Origin: Mesodorylaimus sp. YZB2_4
Taxonomy: Eukaryota; Nematoda; Enoplea; Dorylaimida; Dorylaimidae
Assembly: GCA_030248295.1 (NCBI GenBank)
Contig: JASANH010000626.1
Location: 558,001-622,000 of the forward strand
Direction: 5' to 3'
DNA length: 64,000 nucleotides
This document shows positions 1 to 11,395 of the stretch, one piece after another. Both the position numbers and the translations under genes were made by a program. The notes under the pieces are model-generated. The model saw nothing but the letters and a program-made list of their open reading frames with translations. It was not told where the DNA came from and did no database searches. Numbering within the stretch: the first letter of the stretch is position 1; every line of letters begins with the position of its first letter.

Positions 1-393
1 GTGTTGAGGTTAAATGAGCAAGTGAGATAAAACTGGCAATGGATAGAGTGACACGTGATCTTGGCTGGCAAATGCGTGGTAATGGATACGTATTTGAAGC
101 AAAACAGGAACACCTGTTGTTGGTAAAAGTAATTCTGGCAAGAGTGCGACTTTTTAGCCTGGGATTTAAGACTTTGGCAAAAGATAGGAAGTTAGTTGGT
201 TTACGGCAGACAAAAAGCACATTCAGTGGCTGTGGCTTCATGAAAGCATCTGAATAGTGCGCCCTCCCTATTTCTGATCAACATTACGAGTGTGGTGTAA
301 AAAGCCACGGCAGAACAGTTTAGTGTTGTGTAGGCACAAGATACCTGCCCAAAACCTTGAGCCTTTAGCCTTGAGCAGGAGGTGAACCCATGC
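1..393. other. no gene seen
   Basis: I see no coding exon, RNA gene or recognisable repeat here. The short open frames lack splice context and protein-like composition. Confidence 0.5.
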
Positions 394-406
394 CTCTGAA
401 AATACT

Positions 407-824
407 TCTTTTGGGGCCTGAGCTCGTTTTGCCTCTAGCCGGCCAGCAGTCAAACCTTCTGCAAGGCTATGCGGGGACCAGCACTCACAGCAGCGTCCCT
501 CTGTGTGTCTCCACTAGGAGCACGCCCACGCGAGGGCATCCTGGACTGCACTCTAACTTCCCCGGACGATGCCGGGGGGGGGGGGGGGTTGGGTGTGGGC
601 TTTGAACCCTGTCAGTCTTCGACAGCCGACACTGTCTCCTTCCCTCTCCACTCAAAGCCTCGACGGTGCCGACGAGTCACCCACGCCCCTGCAAGGGTAA
701 GCGAGGGTTTATGGTTCGCATACCGACCTCCATCACTGGGAATTGAACCCGGGACGAGTCCAGCCACTCGCTCCCAAGCAATACGGAGAGACGAATGCCC
801 AACCGGCGCACCAACGCGGCTGCT
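407..824 (-). mobile_element. tRNA-derived SINE, copy 1
   Basis: The element reads on the minus strand. Its tRNA-like head is at the high-coordinate end, with an A-box-like TGGTGC..GG segment near 800-815 and a B-box-like GGGTTCAATTCCC near 737-750. The body and tail are shared with the copies at 3.2, 15.4 and 22.4 kb. Imperfect target-site duplications (ctctgaaaatact / ctctggaaatact) lie at 394-406 and 825-837. An uninterrupted run of 15 G at 574-588 sits in the body. Confidence 0.85.
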
Positions 825-837
825 CTCTGGAAATACT

Positions 838-1780
838 GGTCCAGCGTGCTAGCCGCTAACTTTACTTCAAACACAGAAGCAGTATAGCTCGATCAGTATT
901 GGAGCAGAATGCACCGAAGAAGATGACTGTTTTTATGTACAGCTGGAACCTGTACTGCTTAAGAAGAATAATAAACTACTTCCTCTGAACCTATGGGGCA
1001 ATATCCATGAGGGGCTATTCGATTTTCGACTCAAAAAAGATATTCGTTTCCGCTTTCTTGAACCAGTTCTCATGGCCCTAAAACATTGCCACTCCGTTTT
1101 TAGCTGATTCATTCACATTTGATATATCACCAGACGAGCCCGCGGATAAGAGGGCATGCATAGGGCACGATGCTTCTGCGTAATAAAGATGGTCTGCTAA
1201 ACTCGGCTAGATAGTGGACAGAGGAGATCTTGGATGATTTCTGCGAAGAGGTTGAAGCAGGTTTTTGCATAAGTGAAAAAAGATAGTTATGTCAGTGCCA
1301 GTATACATACTCGTTTCTGATAAATGTTGTCCTCGAACAGTAAGCGAGCTACCTTCCCAGTAGGGCCTGCACTTACAAGTGGAGGCCCCCCTTGTACATG
1401 TATTGCAATATTGGCCCCTCAAATCGACACCCGCTGTAGTGCTTGACTGATTGCCCGTCGAATAATCTCTCTAATACACCTTGCTCTGGCAGGGTAAGAA
1501 ATTAGGAGACTCCGCACTAACCTATACTACACATAAATATACCATACTGTATGTACGTGAATAGGTGAAATGAGACCACGAACTCGGCTGCTCACCGCCA
1601 TAGAGCATGCTAGTTGGGCAACTATTACTAAGCGATCAGCAATATCCTGGTTGGTCATTGGGCATGTCTGACGGCAACTGCATCGGATTATATGGATAGA
1701 GTGCAAAGCGCTCCTCCACTATGCCTCATGTCCTAGAAAGACCCAACGTAAAGTCAATAATACACTTTACATTGCCCTCA
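838..1780. other. gene-poor spacer upstream of MSP
   Basis: There is no supported exon in this stretch. It separates the SINE from the MSP promoter, and any distal regulatory sequence for the MSP gene would be here, but no specific site is recognisable. Confidence 0.4.
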
Positions 1781-1788
1781 TACAGCCC

Positions 1789-1823
1789 TATATAATCGCT
1801 GCTTCCTAGAGTTGCAATCATTC
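1789..1823 (+). promoter_or_regulatory. TATA box and probable initiator of the MSP gene
   Basis: TATATAAT at 1789-1796 is followed about 30 bp downstream by TCATTC (about 1818), which fits the usual TATA-to-initiator distance. The coding ATG follows at 1893, giving a leader of about 75 nt without an evident intron. The start site is inferred from spacing only. Confidence 0.6.
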
Positions 1824-1892
1824 TGTTCCTGAGCGAGCATCTGTGCGGCCAACTTCGATCTCCCGTTCATCTACGATCAAGCTTCGGTGACC

Positions 1893-2264
1893 ATGTCGAT
1901 CCCCGGCGACATCAAGACCGTGCCGTTCGACCAGTTGTGGTACAACGCGCCGTTCGATGAGTTCCTGAAAGTGCGCATTCGTCTGACGAACGGCGGCGTG
2001 CGACGCATCGGCTTCCATCTGAAGAGCACCGTCGGTCCCGACCGCATCGAAATCGACCCGGCCAACGGCTGCTTGGATCCGAGCGAGACGACCACGTTGT
2101 GGGTCACGGTCAAACCGTTCTCCGGCGCCGACACGTCGTCCGATCGCGTGACCATCGAATGGACCGACACCCCGGCCGGTGCTCCCAAGAAGTACAGCCG
2201 CGACTGGTTCACCGGCGATTCCATCGTCCGCCGCAAGAACATGGCCCTCAAGTACAACGAGTGA
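1893..2264 (+). CDS. msp: major sperm protein (MSP)
   Basis: This is a 123-aa intronless MSP. In nematodes MSP polymerises into the filaments that drive amoeboid sperm crawling, and it is also released as an oocyte-maturation signal. The whole length is one MSP (immunoglobulin-like beta-sandwich) domain of normal family size. Diagnostic segments are the start SIPGDIKT, YNAPFD, RRIGFHLK, the IEIDPANGCLDP segment, VTIEWTDTP, and the C-terminal WFTGDSIVRRKN block. I chose the ATG at 1893; an in-frame GTG two codons earlier is not a eukaryotic start. Third codon positions are overwhelmingly G or C, unlike the surrounding AT-richer DNA, which suggests very high expression. A TATA box lies about 100 bp upstream. 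Genes encoding MSPs are typically short and often intronless in nematodes, as here. It is a filament-type MSP rather than a VAP-type protein, because it has no tail anchor or coiled coil. Confidence 0.95.
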   Translation: MSIPGDIKTVPFDQLWYNAPFDEFLKVRIRLTNGGVRRIGFHLKSTVGPDRIEIDPANGCLDPSETTTLWVTVKPFSGADTSSDRVTIEWTDTPAGAPKKYSRDWFTGDSIVRRKNMALKYNE

Positions 2265-3188
2265 TCGCAGTGTGATGACCCCGTGATGCTGATGATTTCG
2301 TTTGTGCCACGCATCTGATGTCTCTCGTGCTTCTCTACTTGTCTTCTCTGACGTAAAAGACAAAAAGTGTTAAGCCACTGACAACCGATGGGCGTCTGAA
2401 CTTGCGGTCATACTGGCTCAGTACTGTAGGCCAAAAGACCACAAAAAACCGCGAGTCCCTTCGGTGCCGTAGAGCACTTCTGAATGATCGGACAATGCCA
2501 TACGAATCTGCCTTGGAGGCATTGAATTATTCATTTTTATCTGATCGCAGTTACCATCACAAACTGTTTCAACTATATCGATATCTTCATGGTCACGCGC
2601 CTTATCCGAATTGGCGTTTTGTGCACACGGACATGTGTGGTCGTCGTGTAAGTGCTCGTTTAAGTAAGCCTCACCACATCGAAATAACCAAACCTCGCTC
2701 GCTTTCATAATCTCAGAGTTTCGAGTTTTCGACTTTTACCTTATGGAACTCTGTGATACCGAGTGATATCGCCTTCGGCACTTTCGATGAATTTATAAGT
2801 TTTGTTCCCAAGCTTCGTTATTGGCCACTTTATTCTGTTTTTCTCGTATTTGTGCTGTGCCACTTCATAGGAAATATAGCATAGCATAGCATGGTGCCGA
2901 CGCAGTGGCTCTATCAAGACTAACGTCGTCACCTGATTGTCATCGTAGCAGTTATCTACACCATCGTCCCGCCAGTCCACTATGACTATGCTAGGACAAG
3001 GGGTTGCCCTGGATCATTTACTTTCTTGCGACATTCATGTAATTCTTACCGTTAGCTTCGGCACCCAGACACCCCTTCCCGCATGCCCCTGCTGTGGCCT
3101 AAGCATTGTCTCTCACACTGGCCGGAGAGTGCTCGACTCGCGATCTGCTATAGACAGCTGCTGTGAGAGCATGTCATTTCGCGTAGTC
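2265..3188. other. intergenic, no gene seen
   Basis: Open frames of about 80-130 codons on both strands have no splice or homology support. A small imperfect direct repeat of ATAGC units occurs near 2874-2892. Nothing else is recognisable. Confidence 0.4.
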
Positions 3189-3201
3189 ACCCTCACCTCG
3201 A

Positions 3202-3620
3202 AGCGGCCGCGGTTGCTTAGCGATTCGGCATTCGTCTACCCGTATTGTTTGATGAGAACGGCTGGGTTCGTCCTGGGTTCAACCCCCAATGACGAAGGTC
3301 GTTTCGCGAACCATAGCCCCTCGCTGACCTTGCACCAAGGCGCCGCGGATGGCCCAGTACCGCCGAGGTGCTCCAAGTAAAGAGACGGCAACCAAACGAG
3401 GAGACAGTCTTGGCTGTCGACTAGACAGTGTTCACAGCCCGCCCGCCATCGTCCGAGGAAGTCGTTGTCCAGTCCAGGATGCCCTCGCGTGGAGATGCTC
3501 CAAAAGGAGACATGTAGAGAGAAGCTGCTGTGTGTGCTGGTCCCCGCACAGCTTTGCTTGGAAGGTTTGACTGCTGGCCGGCTTGAGGAAAAAAAGGGCT
3601 TCGGCCCAAAAATTTAAAAA
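3202..3620 (+). mobile_element. tRNA-derived SINE, copy 2, with perfect target duplication
   Basis: This is a plus-strand copy. The tRNA-like head starts at gcggccgc (3203) and has a B-box-like GGGTTCAACCCCC near 3275. The conserved body follows, and then the tail ttcggcccaaaaatttaaaaa. The 13-bp duplication accctcacctcga flanks it exactly at 3189-3201 and 3621-3633. This defines both ends of the element and its insertion by target-primed reverse transcription. Confidence 0.9.
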
Positions 3621-3937
3621 ACCCTCACCTCGATTGCGCATAATTGTGTCTGGTTTGCTTTAATACAATTATCGGTTCACCTACTTGAGAGCCGAGGGTA
3701 TTTCACCCTCGTTTTGCCTCTGCTGTGTCCACCATAGGGCCTACTATGTATTCACCATTTGCTTCTCTGTGCGAGAGAGTATACCCGCGAGGGTGTTCTA
3801 TGGACTGCACCGACGACGGTGAGGGAGTACCGCCATTGATTAAAATAAAATGTTTCGTAGAAATTTACTTGATTTTTCTGAATTCCAACTCACCGGAAAC
3901 ATTTTAAGTTCATCCGCAACATGTCTTCTAGATTCCA

Positions 3938-4879
3938 TTACATCAATGGTATGACTACATTGTCACGCCGACAAACAACTTTAAAAAACGCCTGTCTAAA
4001 GACGCTATGAAATTTCAAGTACACAAAAAGGTGCGAACTAGCGCCCACAAAATTAATGGTATAAATAAAATACCACACGAAACTATTCAAATTATTGTCA
4101 TCACCACCAAATAAGGACAAAAGACCAGTTGTTAAACCGACAAAAATAAAAATTCCACCCACTACACTCATTGCCACAAAAACACTAAAGTCCATTTGTC
4201 GTCTCCATTCAGTTTTCTGAGTTTCACCAGCGAGATTGGCTTTTTTATAACGATAATATAAAACAGTTATTGATGCTAAGTAAGCTATGACACAACAAAA
4301 TAAATTAATCCTTCTCAAATCGAAAGCGAATTCCCTGGCCGTGTGCGTCCATACAACAAATGGGTGGACACAGTTTGGAATCATCTTGTTCCAATCAGCG
4401 CCTATGAAGGTAGGAAAGTACAGCACTGTTTCAAGACCCCAAGCGAACGCATTACACGCAAGGACATAGTTCGTAGTGCTCATTTTTCTGTAACGTATTG
4501 GCGCAGCAAAGCACAGAAAACGATCGATCCCTAAAAAGACAGCCATTAAAGAAGAAGCTTGTGCTGTAATGGCAGTGGTAGTCATTAGAAAATAGCAAGC
4601 TACTTGGTTCAGAATAAGGGGTTTGGATAGGGCATATAACATGAAATTACGTAAACTTAACTCGAACATTGTCGCGGCATAAATGACCTCTGCGATACTG
4701 AAGCTCATTATGATGAACTGACTGTTATTGTGCAACTGCTTAGTCGAGGCGATTGTGATTACAACCAGCAAATTGGTGACAATGGACGGCAGGGTCACGG
4801 TCATTCTGTGAATGCTATTTGGAACTTCCAGCGCCAGCTGTTGCAGCGAGGCCGCATCCAAATCGGTGGTGTTGTTCAT
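3938..4879 (-). CDS. rhodopsin-like 7TM receptor, nematode Srsx-like
   Basis: This single-exon frame encodes a 313-aa seven-transmembrane receptor, probably a chemosensory or peptide GPCR at the plasma membrane. The N-terminus carries N-glycosylation sites at Asn2/Asn3. Hydrophobic segments fall at about 28-47, 55-77, 93-115, 137-156, 190-209, 230-257 and 266-288. Cys95 and Cys170 can form the usual extracellular disulfide. The TM3 end reads GIDRFLC (residues 117-123) with APIRYRK after it, which replaces the DRY motif in the style of nematode Srsx receptors. The TM7 region SSHLFVYLKF stands in for NPxxY. The ATG at 4879 is chosen; the frame opens earlier only through a TTG. There is no intron, unlike most genes in the window. 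The ligand cannot be inferred, and a short neuropeptide receptor is an alternative. Confidence 0.85.
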   Translation of the reverse strand: MNNTTDLDAASLQQLALEVPNSIHRMTVTLPSIVTNLLVVITIASTKQLHNNSQFIIMSFSIAEVIYAATMFELSLRNFMLYALSKPLILNQVACYFLMTTTAITAQASSLMAVFLGIDRFLCFAAPIRYRKMSTTNYVLACNAFAWGLETVLYFPTFIGADWNKMIPNCVHPFVVWTHTAREFAFDLRRINLFCCVIAYLASITVLYYRYKKANLAGETQKTEWRRQMDFSVFVAMSVVGGIFIFVGLTTGLLSLFGGDDNNLNSFVWYFIYTINFVGASSHLFVYLKFHSVFRQAFFKVVCRRDNVVIPLM

Positions 4880-7696
4880 GATACTTTGTTTCAAGCTAAA
4901 CCAAAAAAATTAAAAATTAAAAAGGATAAAAATCGACTTTAGAGTTGGCTTCTCTAAACGAGACAGTAAGATAGCGTCCTATCAACCTACTCTATAACCG
5001 CCTACTGTACAGCACTGGACTGCCAGTACTATACAATAGAGGAGTGGAGGAGTGTGTGAAGCCATGGACTGTAAGGGAGCTGGCTAAAACCTATTCTTGA
5101 CGTCGGTTCCCCCCCCCCCCCCCCCCCCCATTAAACTTTCTCATTACTCGAATTCGTAATCGCGAACTTACGATGTCGAAGATGAACATGTTTTGGCAAC
5201 ATTTTAGACCTCATCTGCCATTGACTACGGTCCGCGTGCCCGGAGGCTGGTTTTTATTGAAGGCAGCCCAAAGGACCTCTTCGCTCGTTCGAATCGGTGG
5301 AATAACCAGAAGTGCTCGTACATTTTCAGGTCGAAATAATTTATACATTAAAGGTCGGTTAACATCGAATCACCTGCGAAGGGGAAATTCCGTAAGGCAA
5401 GCCTCGATAATGAAGTTCGACCAGACTGTCTTCTGGCCTCCCTAGCAGATGCAAAGACCAAGGTAGCTGGCAAGTAGCTGGGTGAGGTCGAGTTATTGAA
5501 AACCCAGAGGGACCTTGGGAATGACACAGCCGAGACCGGGTAAGCGATCCTTGAGTAACCTGATTAATCGTGTGCCGGTGGTCGGGGACCCTTCTTTCAG
5601 ATGCATTAAAAGAACGGTTACGGGGTTTCTGTGAGGAAGAAGGGCTTGGTGAAAATTTCAGTCCTATGATTTTTTAGCGGACCTGCAAAATGGTGCATAG
5701 GCAAAAGCGAAAACTTTTTCTCCTATTCGACTATGTAGAAATACACACAAAAAATGTGATGGCGATGCTGATATTGCTTGAAGCCCTTCTGTCCTTGATG
5801 CTCGTGAGCTTTGTGGTTTCTGCACCTTTGAGCAGCAAAATCAAGCAAATTATTCAAACTTGTGTTGCAATCGATGGAAAATTATTGTAAACAGTTTGTG
5901 CCAGCTTATACTATAAACACAAGGTTGCGATTAGACACCAAAGAGCTATGCTTACTTTTTTCAAGCGCGTGGAGATAAAAAACGCCAGACTCTTCGCTGT
6001 TTTTCGACCTTTGGACTCCAGATAAGTCGTTTTGACTTATATGTGCGCTTTACTTATCGTTAGAGCACCTAACAATGAAAAACAAAATAGTTTTTGCTCG
6101 TAGAGAGGTCCCCCTCTCGTAGAGAGGCGCTGCGCATAGACTGACTGCTGGGCTGTACATACGCACCTAGGCAAAACTGCCCAGTGGATAAAGTGGATAA
6201 AAACCAAATGCAGGTATGGGCATTCAAAACCAGATGAGGGCGACACCACACGTGAAGGGGGCAGTGGCACACACTGGCATCCACCACTCATCAAAGTTAT
6301 CAATCCTTGTTTCTGCGTATTGGGTGCTGGTTGTACTGAAAATGCGCAAGTCATAGGGCAGCTAATTATGGGAGCCAAAGTTGGAGCCAATGTCCTTGCT
6401 GACTTCAGGGGTTTGCGGGAGGTCTGGGGCAATCGGCAGGCACTAGATTACAGCAAATTCTCTCTTGTATCCCCTTACTTATACCCCCAGTTGTCCGCCT
6501 GTTTGAAATCCTTCAACCCCGCGCAGTATGTTAGGGCTATTGAGGCCATTGGCTTTAGGCACGCTATTGAGGGTTAAAGAAAGCGGGAGCGAACATCAAC
6601 TATTAGTCCCACTTCAAATAGCTCCCCGCGTGGTAGGGCGAAATGCCCCCAGGTGTCCCATGGGACTGCAACGAAGTTGGTACTTTCCCATTACCTACAG
6701 TGGGCTGTTCAGGCTGACATCTCCTATAGCGATGAGCTTGCATCCGCCTTCACTTATATCACTTGTTTGTCCCTTGGCAGACCCCTTTGAAATCCTATCT
6801 CCTCTCTTATAACCTTCACCTGGAGCAAACTGTGTTGAAATATGGTGGCCAAGTCAAAAAATTCTGTGCACTTACGTTTTGATTTTCCTTCACAATTTTG
6901 CCCATCCTTATCACTTTTGTTCTTATCAATAACAAAACTGCCTAATATTGGGGCCTAAATACCAGTATGGAGGCCCAAGAACAGGTACTTTTATATGTCA
7001 CTTACATACTGTATATTTTCTGGGCTGGAGGGCTTTTAAATTTCACAGTGCATCCTCGAAGTATGTACGTAGCAAGATACTAAATGACCGAAGTAAAAGA
7101 ATTGAGAAAAACGAAAGCAAGGAAACAACGACATCAAAGATTTTTTAGCAGGGCATTCAGTGGACACGAATTCAAAGACCTCGATCATTCAAATCAATCT
7201 GGCAGACTGCAAGTATGTTTGATCTGAAATAGGACCAAACAGAAGGTCCCTTACAAAGGTTTCTCGCAATCGACTTAAAAAAACTGAATTATTTCGTGAC
7301 TGCAAAGGCCAGGTCGTCTAATTTATGACATTGTTATTCCTTTTTGTGTGGGCGAAAGGTCTAAGGTGCTTGAAAATGCCTGGTCGCAGTGCGCTGTCTG
7401 GTACTGGAGTTCCACCCCAATTTGCGGGACGTATCAGCTGATTAATATTGACGAAGAAGCACATGCGCTGTGTACTGTTTACTGTGCATACTTTAGAGCG
7501 CATAGTCGATCCGCGCCGATAGTGAACACATTGCGCACCCCTGTAAGAAAAGTCGAGTCGCAAGATAAAAGAGCCAGACCCGCTCTTGCCTCGCGATAAG
7601 TAACTGCTGACCCCCAAATTGGGGTGGAATTTGGTCCTTGTTTCTTCCCCCTTTCGCACCATATTTTCACATAGTGCCAAGCCAGCTGGTTGAGAA
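4880..7696. other. 2.8-kb intergenic region, no secure gene
   Basis: The region contains a pure run of 21 C at 5109-5129. It also has a short open frame at 5760-5890 whose first about 22 residues look like a signal peptide; this is not accepted as a gene. Open frames near 5.2 and 6.3 kb match no family I know. No tRNA, SINE copy or splice-supported exon was found. Confidence 0.4.
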
Positions 7697-10600
7697 ATGA
7701 AACGGACAGTCAAAGGTCTACTGGATTGGAACTCCTTGATTATCGCCTCGACCAGTCTAGGGGGCGATTTGCTGAGCACTATTGTCAATTTCTACTACAT
7801 CAAGGTCTTCCTGACCATCTACTTCCTAAACAATCGGTGGCTGAACATCGCCCAGATTCTGTTCGCTGTTTGGAACGCTGTCAACGACCCCCTCTTCGGA
7901 TGCGTGCAGGATGTGGGATTCGCTTGGTGTCCACGTTGGCTCATGAACAGACGCAAAGTGATCCTGTACTTGGGGCCCATGTTTGCCTTGTCCTTCATGG
8001 TATTCTGGTTGCCTTGGACGAGCAATGGCCAACCATCGTGGCTAGTCGGATTGCACCTGCTGCTGGCCTTGTTCCTTTACGACTCTATGCTCAGTTTCGC
8101 CCTGTCAGCCCACTGCGGCTTGTTCACTGAACGCACTGTCGAGCACGGAAGTCGTGTAAGGATGGTTGTCTACATGGAGATCGCGAGATTGCTGTCTGGA
8201 TTTGTCATTTTGCCAGTGGACGCCATTTCCAAAAGTCTAAGTGACTTTCGGGCATTTCAAATATGTACAGGCGTCGTGGCTTTGATGGCCAGTGGATTCT
8301 TTCTGATCACTGGTCTCTTCGCCTCGGATGAGGTGGCCCAAATGAAAGATTTGACTGCCAGAGAGAAACCAGCCACAGTTGGCCAAGGTATCGTGGAAGG
8401 ACGTCAGGCAGCGAAGGCTATTTTGACCAATCGAGATTTCTGGTGTGTGGTAATCGCAAACTTCTTCCATATTATGAGAATGACTGGAGATCAAAACTTC
8501 CTGGCTATTTTGACCGAAGCGCTTCTGTCACCTAATGGAATCTTGACTATTGGTTCCGTGCAAATCAGTCTGTTCTATGCTGGGTGTGCTGTGTTCTCAA
8601 AGGTGAGCAGGGCATGAATTTTAGAATCCTTGGATTTCGCTTGCACAAATGTCTATTGTAGTCTAGACTGGGACACATTTGAGGAAGGTGCACGTCAACA
8701 TTTTTTACCAATTTTTGTAATTCACGAAGTAATATCCCGCAAAGATGCATACTGTATATGTCCACATACAGAAGTCTTCAGACATCCCTCAGACGCAGAG
8801 TCAACTAGTGTAATCATCGATTTCAGCCATGCGAAATGAAACCCTGAGCCACAAATGTCAACTTAGGCCCGGGGGAGATATTCGAGGGGAAACTTTCAAG
8901 TGAGCACGATGACTACTCTTTTTTTTTAAATTTCAAAAGGGACCCTCAAAATGAAATCCTTGGTTCGCCCTAGGATAAAACTACGGCTGACCAGAGGATG
9001 GCTCAAGCCTCAGGAACCAACCCACGCAGTTCACGGATACTTCTCGATAAGTTTTACTATCCCACACCTAGTAGGCCGTGTAGACTCGCAATTCGGGGAG
9101 CAGCCGCACACGCCGGCCGTCAAAAGAGTTCTGACGGACCTGAGCCAGAGTGCTCACAGAGCAAGTCCAGACCAGGAACTCCATAGATTAGGTCTCTACC
9201 GATGCCTGCAACCAGACCAGTCTGCCTCGATCTCGCTTTCGTGCTGGCCCTGACATAGGAGAGGCGGACCTGAACCAGTGCACGAATAGACCAGAGAGCA
9301 TAGTCCATGCCTATTACAAAAGTCGATTTCGACTTTTTTGAAATAGCTGCCACCCCCACTAGAACATGGGTGCTGAATCTGAATATCATAACCTTTCTTC
9401 AATAGCCATCGATTCTACATTGCACATCGTCTTTAAAATTAGAAATAAAGGTTAAGAAGGGACAAAATATTTATTGAGTGAATTCCATGAAAAGGGAGGA
9501 GACCGCGCTGATTTTTGGGTAACACTCGTGGCTTGGCTGAACTGTAATCTGAAATGTGTTGTAAATTTCAATTTTCTCCTCAAATAGTTCCCCCGCTACT
9601 CAATTTGAAACAGGGTATTATTTGAGTATTTACGACATTATAGAACTGTACATTTTGTTTCCAGGCGTTCCTGGTGCTCTGCTGGCCAGTTTTGCATCGT
9701 TTCGGGGCTTTTACCTGTTTGATGATTACCCTAATTCTCAGTGCCATCAACTGCGTCATAACAGCGATCGTCGGTCGGGGTTACTACAGCTGGTTGGCAT
9801 TGTTCTTTTTGTTTGAAAAGTAAGATTTTTTTTTCCTATAGTAATCCTGTATTCGATTTTTCACGAGTTTTTCACACAGTCTCGCACTTTCTGATTGACA
9901 GTGTGGTCAACAGGTACTACATAGAAGAGGTGGTGGCTTTAAAAACTGTGAACACTTAGAATGCAGCCTCTCACAATCTTCTTTGACTTTGGCTCCGAAA
10001 TTCATATTTTTCCTAGTTTTCTTGGCACTTTTATGATTCCTTCACTTTTCCAAGTATGCCTCATATAAACACCGAGGTAAAACACTCATCAGCTTTCCAC
10101 GAAAAATATAGTCTGTACTGCAGTCTTTGCCAAGGGAACCATTCTTGAGTACTTAACTGCCTTACGTTTTCAGCATTCTGTCCAAAGGCTTGTGGCCAGC
10201 AGTCTACAATATTTTCTTCCCAGATATTATCGATGAGGATATGTCTCGGCATAAAAGAAAGTACGTTTCCATTGTGCGCTCATCCCCTCAGCCGTGGTCA
10301 CCCTGCCAGTCCATTTAGGTCGCCACTGTCCACGCTGATCTACACTATGAATGCACTCTTCACCAAGCCAGCCCATTCCATCGCTCCCATGATCGTGATC
10401 GCTGTTCTGAACAATGCTGGATATAAAAGCTACCTTGAAGCCAAGACCTTGCAGCCACAGTGCAACAGTACCACGTCATTGGCTGACTGGCAGACTGCAG
10501 GCAACTGCAGTGTCATTGCCAGTGACAGTCGCAATCAGACCATTCACAGCGGTCCAGCCGAATCTGAATATGATAACCTGTTTTCTACAATGTTCTACGT

Positions 10601-10760
10601 GGCTTGTCTGTATCCCTTGGCCTGCGTCATATTGGAAGCTGTTTGTTTTATTCCTTATAGTCTCAAATTCAGGCACAGGAGAGAATCAGCATCCGCAGGC
10701 TATGAGTTACATGATCTGAAGGAAGACCGTGAAGCTTGTGAAGATGCGTTGATTCTGTAA
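7697..10760 (+). CDS. MFSD13A: MFSD13A/TMEM180-family major-facilitator transporter
   Basis: The product is a polytopic membrane protein of about 532 aa in the MFSD13A (TMEM180) branch of the GPH/MFS-like transporters; its substrate is unknown. Exons are 7697-8602, 9665-9819, 10174-10260 and about 10310-10760, with phases that fit. An alternative acceptor at 10292 would add six residues. Exon 1 carries about eight membrane segments and the family motif VWNAVNDPLFG with the following basic loop (NRRKVILY), equivalent to the MFS loop-2 motif. Later exons give the FPDIIDED segment, the conserved SPLSTLIYTMNALFTKPA block and the last two helices. Length is close to human MFSD13A (about 517 aa). 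Three potential N-glycosylation sites lie in the last extracellular loop. Intron 1 (8603-9664) holds two repeat copies. The neighbouring PSMD4 is transcribed in the same direction 640 bp downstream. Confidence 0.9.
8950..9320 (-). repeat. dispersed repeat R1, copy A
   Basis: This segment of about 370 bp in intron 1 of MFSD13A is the reverse complement of 14404-14757, with clear similarity throughout. Shared landmarks include cctagggcgaaccaaggatt and aactgcgtg. It is not related to the SINE family by eye, and no coding capacity is apparent. Confidence 0.7.
9441..9534 (+). repeat. 94-bp repeat shared with the SINE insert at 13.8 kb
   Basis: This stretch is almost the same as 13816-13909, differing by only a few substitutions (for example the shared gaattccatgaaaaggga). 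Here it stands alone in an MFSD13A intron. At 13.8 kb it interrupts a SINE. Confidence 0.8.
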
Positions 10761-11395
10761 GCGTGCTGCGACGATTTTTTTATGAATAACCTGATTAGCT
10801 GCTAGAGGTTGTGAAAAATGATATTTCGGTTCAATAACAACCTCAAATAGTTTCCCCGGGCGAATGAGATACCTTTGCTCGGATGGACACAATGTTGTGA
10901 TGTTTCCGATAGAGAAGAGTAAAATTCGTTCGAAAATCCCGTCACTGTATTACAAAATCTCCTCTGCTCTGCAAAGGTTACAAATAATAGTATCTACAGC
11001 TGATCACTTTTCAAACACCGCACAAACGCTTTCGTTGCGGTCGCAAGACCTGTGGAAAACGTGCAGCTCGGGTATATTTATAACTCACTAAAATGCTGAA
11101 ACCGCCGCTTAAAAATAGATCGCAAACGAAGCAAGCAAACAATATTTATCTAAAATTATTACTTTTTGTCTATTCTTTTTCTTTCAAAGTTTAGCAGGCA
11201 TAACTTCGTGGCTAGACTTTTTAATTGGTGAGGAATACATTCTGCTAATCAAGTCGGGAACTGCCTCATCATCGCCGTGCCGATCAAACGATCAAAACGG
11301 GGGTGCGATTGGCTGTGTTGCATTTTTGATAGCAGTTTTCGGACAAGAGTTCAATAGATTTCGCAAAAGTACGCGAACTTTGATACCGATACAAA
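10761..11395. other. spacer between MFSD13A and PSMD4
   Basis: This holds the 3' flank of MFSD13A and the promoter and leader of PSMD4. No TATA box or other recognisable site was found, as expected for a housekeeping promoter. Confidence 0.4.

Noticed and set aside
2418-2980. Minus-strand frames of 79-96 codons downstream of MSP
   Set aside because: No homology or splice context; most likely chance.
5173-5445. 90-codon plus frame
   Set aside because: No recognisable domain, no splice or promoter context, and composition like other random frames here.
6037-6577. Overlapping frames of 85 and 131 codons on opposite strands
   Set aside because: Neither matches a family I know, and they are mutually antisense. 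A transposon remnant is possible but unsupported.
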